From Prevotellaceae bacterium (GTDB lineage Bacteria; Bacteroidota; Bacteroidia; Bacteroidales; Bacteroidaceae), in assembly GCA_031262265.1 (NCBI GenBank), contig JAISIB010000157.1:1-8346 (forward strand): a stretch of 8,346 nucleotides of DNA, in the 5' to 3' direction. Made by a program: the position numbers and the translations under genes. The notes under the pieces are model-generated. The model searched no databases. It saw only the letters and a list, made by a program, of their open reading frames with translations, and was not told the DNA's origin. Positions 6,175 to 8,346 of the stretch are shown piece after piece. Positions within the stretch are counted from its first letter, which is position 1. Each line of letters opens with the position of its first letter.

Positions 6175-6726
6175 ATGGCAACTAAGATCAGATTGCAAAG
6201 ACATGGGCGCAAAGGATATGCGTTCTATTCCATCGTCATTGCCGACAGCCGCGCACCACGAGATGGTCGCTTCATCGAGAAAATCGGTACGTACAACCCG
6301 AACACAAACCCTGCCACAGTCGACTTAAAGTTCGACCGCGCATTGTATTGGGTACAAACCGGCGCACAACCGACCGACACCGCGCGCAACATCTTGTCGC
6401 GCGAAGGCGTTTACCTGAAAAAGCATTTGCTGGGCGGCGTGAAGAAAGGCGCGTTCGATGAGTCCGCAGCAGATAGCAAGTTCGAAGCGTGGAAACAAAA
6501 CAAACAAACAGGCCTGCAAGCCATCGCGTCGAAAGAAGCGGAAGCTAAACGCGCCGAAGAGAAAGCACGCTTAGAGGCAGAGAAGAAGATCAACGAAGCA
6601 AAAGCCAAGGAATTGGCAGAAAAGAATGCCGCCGCTCTGGCCGCAGAAGCTCCCGAAGTAGCAGAAGCCGCACCGGCAGAAGCACCGGAAGCAGAAAGCG
6701 CACCGGAAGCTCCGGCCGCAGAATAA
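6175..6726 (+). CDS. rpsP: 30S ribosomal protein S16 with long C-terminal extension
   Basis: A 183-residue S16. The conserved domain covers about residues 1-85: MATKIRLQRHGRKGYAFYSI at the N-terminus, ADSRAPRDGRFIEKIGTYNP (23-42) and then the tail of the domain around AQPTDTARNILSREGVYLKKHL (64-85). S16 binds 16S rRNA early in 30S assembly and in most bacteria is only about 80-90 residues long. Here residues 117-157 form a Lys/Glu/Ala-rich stretch likely to be helical or coiled coil, and 158-183 are an Ala/Pro/Glu-rich acidic tail. Extended S16 is usual in Bacteroidota. The ATG follows an A-rich leader (AACAAATAAAAGAA) without a Shine-Dalgarno sequence. The rimM, trmD and rplS genes that share its operon in E. 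coli are not next to it; the gene appears monocistronic, with its own promoter and terminator. Confidence 0.97.
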   Translation: MATKIRLQRHGRKGYAFYSIVIADSRAPRDGRFIEKIGTYNPNTNPATVDLKFDRALYWVQTGAQPTDTARNILSREGVYLKKHLLGGVKKGAFDESAADSKFEAWKQNKQTGLQAIASKEAEAKRAEEKARLEAEKKINEAKAKELAEKNAAALAAEAPEVAEAAPAEAPEAESAPEAPAAE

Positions 6727-6758
6727 AGTTTCTCGTTTTTTTATTTTTTGGTTCATTG

Positions 6759-6793
6759 AAGAAAAGCCGCTCCTGCCCGAGCGGCTTTTCTTT
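6759..6793. terminator. Bidirectional rho-independent terminator after rpsP
   Basis: A 14-bp perfect stem AAGAAAAGCCGCTC (6759-6772) / GAGCGGCTTTTCTT (6779-6792) has a 6-base loop. The A-rich and T-rich ends of the arms give a U-rich tail on either strand. It lies 32 bases after the rpsP stop and 24 bases from the stop of the convergent surface-protein gene. A T-rich run (6736-6749) precedes it. Confidence 0.9.
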
Positions 6794-6816
6794 ATAAAGG
6801 TAGTATCCCTGCGGCG

Positions 6817-8346
6817 TCAACGCGCTTGCAATCTCAGTGTTCCGTCCTTATCCACCCATTTGAATGTGGGAGTGAAAGTCCATTCAAATTCCGGTTCAAG
6901 TTCCTGTTTAATTAGTGCTTCAACCTCCGAATAGTCAAGACTATTCACTCCGTTCGCAGCGTCTAAATTCTCCAACAACTCATTCATGTTCTCAGGATCG
7001 CTCATGCTAAACACGAACTCATCTCCCACTCCAACCCCTATATCGGGCAGATTAGAATAAGGCAGCCAGGCGCAATAAGCTATTGGGACAGCGCCACCTC
7101 CCACAAGCACGCCGGAATAGAGGTCGGTCGACTCCGAGTTAATAGAGAGAGAAGTAAGCGAAGCAATGCAGTTTAATATTGGTCCTTTCGTAAAATATAA
7201 ATATCCAGTGATTCCTCCTGTCGCTACTTCTGTTTCCGAATCCGAAGCGGTTACCGACAAGCCACCCGTAAAACTACAATACGCAACGGAACCACCACCT
7301 AATAAGGCACCTGTGATGCCTCCTGCGATACCTATCTTCCCGCCCACTGGTATTGGCTCATCACAAACGATCGATACGTCGCCTTCCACTTGCAAATATT
7401 GAATAAAAGCGTTGCCGGTTATTCCGCCGAAGAAGCCGCCTGCATTATTTCCTGAGGTTTCTATGGTAACGGATACGTTCATGTTCTTCACTACGTGCCC
7501 TTGCCCGTCGAACGTGCCGGCGAATAGAGTTTCCACATTATTCCCGATCGGCGTCCAATGCTTCACAGGATTCTCTGACTCGCCGTCCAAATCTATGTTC
7601 ACTTTCAGATTATACGTGTACGTACTGTAATCACCTATACTTTCGTTTATCAACCAAGCCATACAATCCAATTGATCGGCCGTCGTGATGTCGTACACGC
7701 CTTCGCTGATTTTTGCAGTAAGCAACGTCGCCTCCGCCCCTGCCTGAGGATCGTCCGGATATTGAACGTCCGGATACACACCGTCCCATACGGCAAAAAC
7801 TTCGAGCACCTCATAGTCCTCCGTATCCATATTCACCTCCAACGTACCTTCGGGGTCCAGATAGTTACCGCTCAGATTCGTCACATAATTGCGCGCGTAA
7901 GGTTGACCGGCAGGTATTGTACGCTTAGAGATTTCCTCCGTAGCAGCTTCGTCGCGATAGAACGAGAGGTTCATCGCCAGCTCCGTCTGGGCATCAACTA
8001 CCAACGGAGCAAACAAATAGACGTAAGCAAAAATTCCTCCCTCCGCCGTCTGAAACGCTTCGCCGTTGTTCGTTATAGTGAGCGTATCCTTCACCTCATC
8101 GGCAATCTTCACCTCACCCGTCTGTATGTTGAATACTTGGTTGGTCTCCTCGTAACTGAGTCCCACTGCACGAACGTCCGCCAACAACGAAAGCGTCTTC
8201 TGAATCAAATTGATACGTGCAAAAGGACGGGTCAGCGTCACAGGGTCCAGTACCAAATTGTCGGCAGTCTTCTCGACACCTAAACTACTGCCGAAGAAAG
8301 CGTCCAGGGCTTCGCACTCCGACAAACTGTCCGGTACGGCCGCGGT
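6817..8346 (-). CDS. Surface protein, fimbrillin-like N-terminal region and GLUG-like repeats (5'-partial)
   Basis: The frame is open to the window edge, so the true start and any signal peptide lie beyond 8346; 509 residues are visible. A TTG at 8325 is an internal Leu rather than a convincing start. In the visible numbering from that Leu, residues 30-185 look like a fimbrillin-type (DUF6562/Mfa-like) beta-sandwich: TRPFARINL near 32-40, an IPAGQPYARNYVTNLSGNYL element at 137-156, and the later acidic segment. Residues 205-260 (YDITTADQLDCMAWLIN, then WTPIG) lead into GLUG-like repeats: FAGTFDGQGHVVKNM (268-282), GGFFGGITG (296-304), IAGGITG (333-339), TGGITGYL (369-376) and SGVLVGGG (404-411). 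The C-terminus W-V-D-K-D-G-T-L-R-L is a common end for such proteins. Likely role: a secreted or outer-membrane-anchored adhesin or fimbrial accessory protein. Assignment rests on motif recognition only. Confidence 0.72.
   Translation of the reverse strand, partial: TAAVPDSLSECEALDAFFGSSLGVEKTADNLVLDPVTLTRPFARINLIQKTLSLLADVRAVGLSYEETNQVFNIQTGEVKIADEVKDTLTITNNGEAFQTAEGGIFAYVYLFAPLVVDAQTELAMNLSFYRDEAATEEISKRTIPAGQPYARNYVTNLSGNYLDPEGTLEVNMDTEDYEVLEVFAVWDGVYPDVQYPDDPQAGAEATLLTAKISEGVYDITTADQLDCMAWLINESIGDYSTYTYNLKVNIDLDGESENPVKHWTPIGNNVETLFAGTFDGQGHVVKNMNVSVTIETSGNNAGGFFGGITGNAFIQYLQVEGDVSIVCDEPIPVGGKIGIAGGITGALLGGGSVAYCSFTGGLSVTASDSETEVATGGITGYLYFTKGPILNCIASLTSLSINSESTDLYSGVLVGGGAVPIAYCAWLPYSNLPDIGVGVGDEFVFSMSDPENMNELLENLDAANGVNSLDYSEVEALIKQELEPEFEWTFTPTFKWVDKDGTLRLQAR

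Noticed and set aside
5840..6181. 113-codon - strand frame from an ATG overlapping the rpsP start, as a real gene.
   Set aside because: Its start overlaps rpsP and its end lies inside the serine hydrolase gene; no promoter is visible. Only its heptad section over the repeat array is of interest, and that is reported separately.
7672..8283. 203-codon open frame on the + strand opposite the surface protein gene.
   Set aside because: Arg/His-rich shadow composition, no recognisable motif, and the opposite strand encodes a coherent protein.
8323..8325. TTG as start codon of the surface protein.
   Set aside because: The frame continues open to the window edge (T-A-A-V-P-D-S precedes it), there is no signal peptide after it, and a fimbrillin-type protein should be exported.

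Overview
The window looks like chromosomal DNA of a Bacteroidota member, most likely order Bacteroidales. Three things point there. Sequences matching the Bacteroidota -7 promoter box TAnnTTTG lie upstream of two genes, followed by A-rich leaders without a clear Shine-Dalgarno sequence. Ribosomal protein S16 carries the long Ala/Glu-rich tail seen in this phylum. The gene content is typical of gut or oral Bacteroidales: a GH2 glycosidase, a FucP-type sugar transporter, an L-rhamnose mutarotase family protein and a fimbrillin/GLUG-like surface protein. Genus cannot be fixed from the sequence alone.

Layout: (1) 1-996 (+) is the C-terminal part of a GH2 glycoside hydrolase that begins outside the window. 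(2) A perfect 17-bp hairpin at 1024-1078 ends it and also the convergent operon. (3) 3671 down to 1094 (-) is a compact three-gene operon: an exported metallo-beta-lactamase-fold hydrolase, an L-rhamnose mutarotase family protein and a FucP-like MFS sugar permease. The last two genes overlap by ATGA. (4) A short divergent promoter region (3672-3750) separates it from a Gfo/Idh/MocA oxidoreductase (3751-4734, +) and a serine-hydrolase lipoprotein (4763-6004, +). (5) A 170-bp intergenic stretch holds a degenerate 21-bp-period tandem repeat, then the rpsP promoter and a leader hairpin, then rpsP (6175-6726, +). (6) A 14-bp-stem bidirectional terminator (6759-6792) separates rpsP from a convergent, 5'-truncated gene for a large surface protein (8346 down to 6817, -).

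Working model (inference): positions 1-6004 form a small carbohydrate-use neighbourhood. The GH2 enzyme releases a sugar, the FucP-like permease imports it, the mutarotase interconverts its anomers and the Gfo/Idh/MocA enzyme may oxidise or reduce it. The exported MBL-fold hydrolase and the serine hydrolase lack an assigned substrate and could remove esters or lactones outside the cytoplasm. No sugar isomerase, kinase, aldolase, regulator or SusC/SusD pair is present, so the pathway is incomplete here.

No new defence or mobile system is evident. The least explained signal is the 21-bp periodic array upstream of rpsP. On the opposite strand it reads as open heptads of the type S-K-A-E-N-x-(L/I/F).
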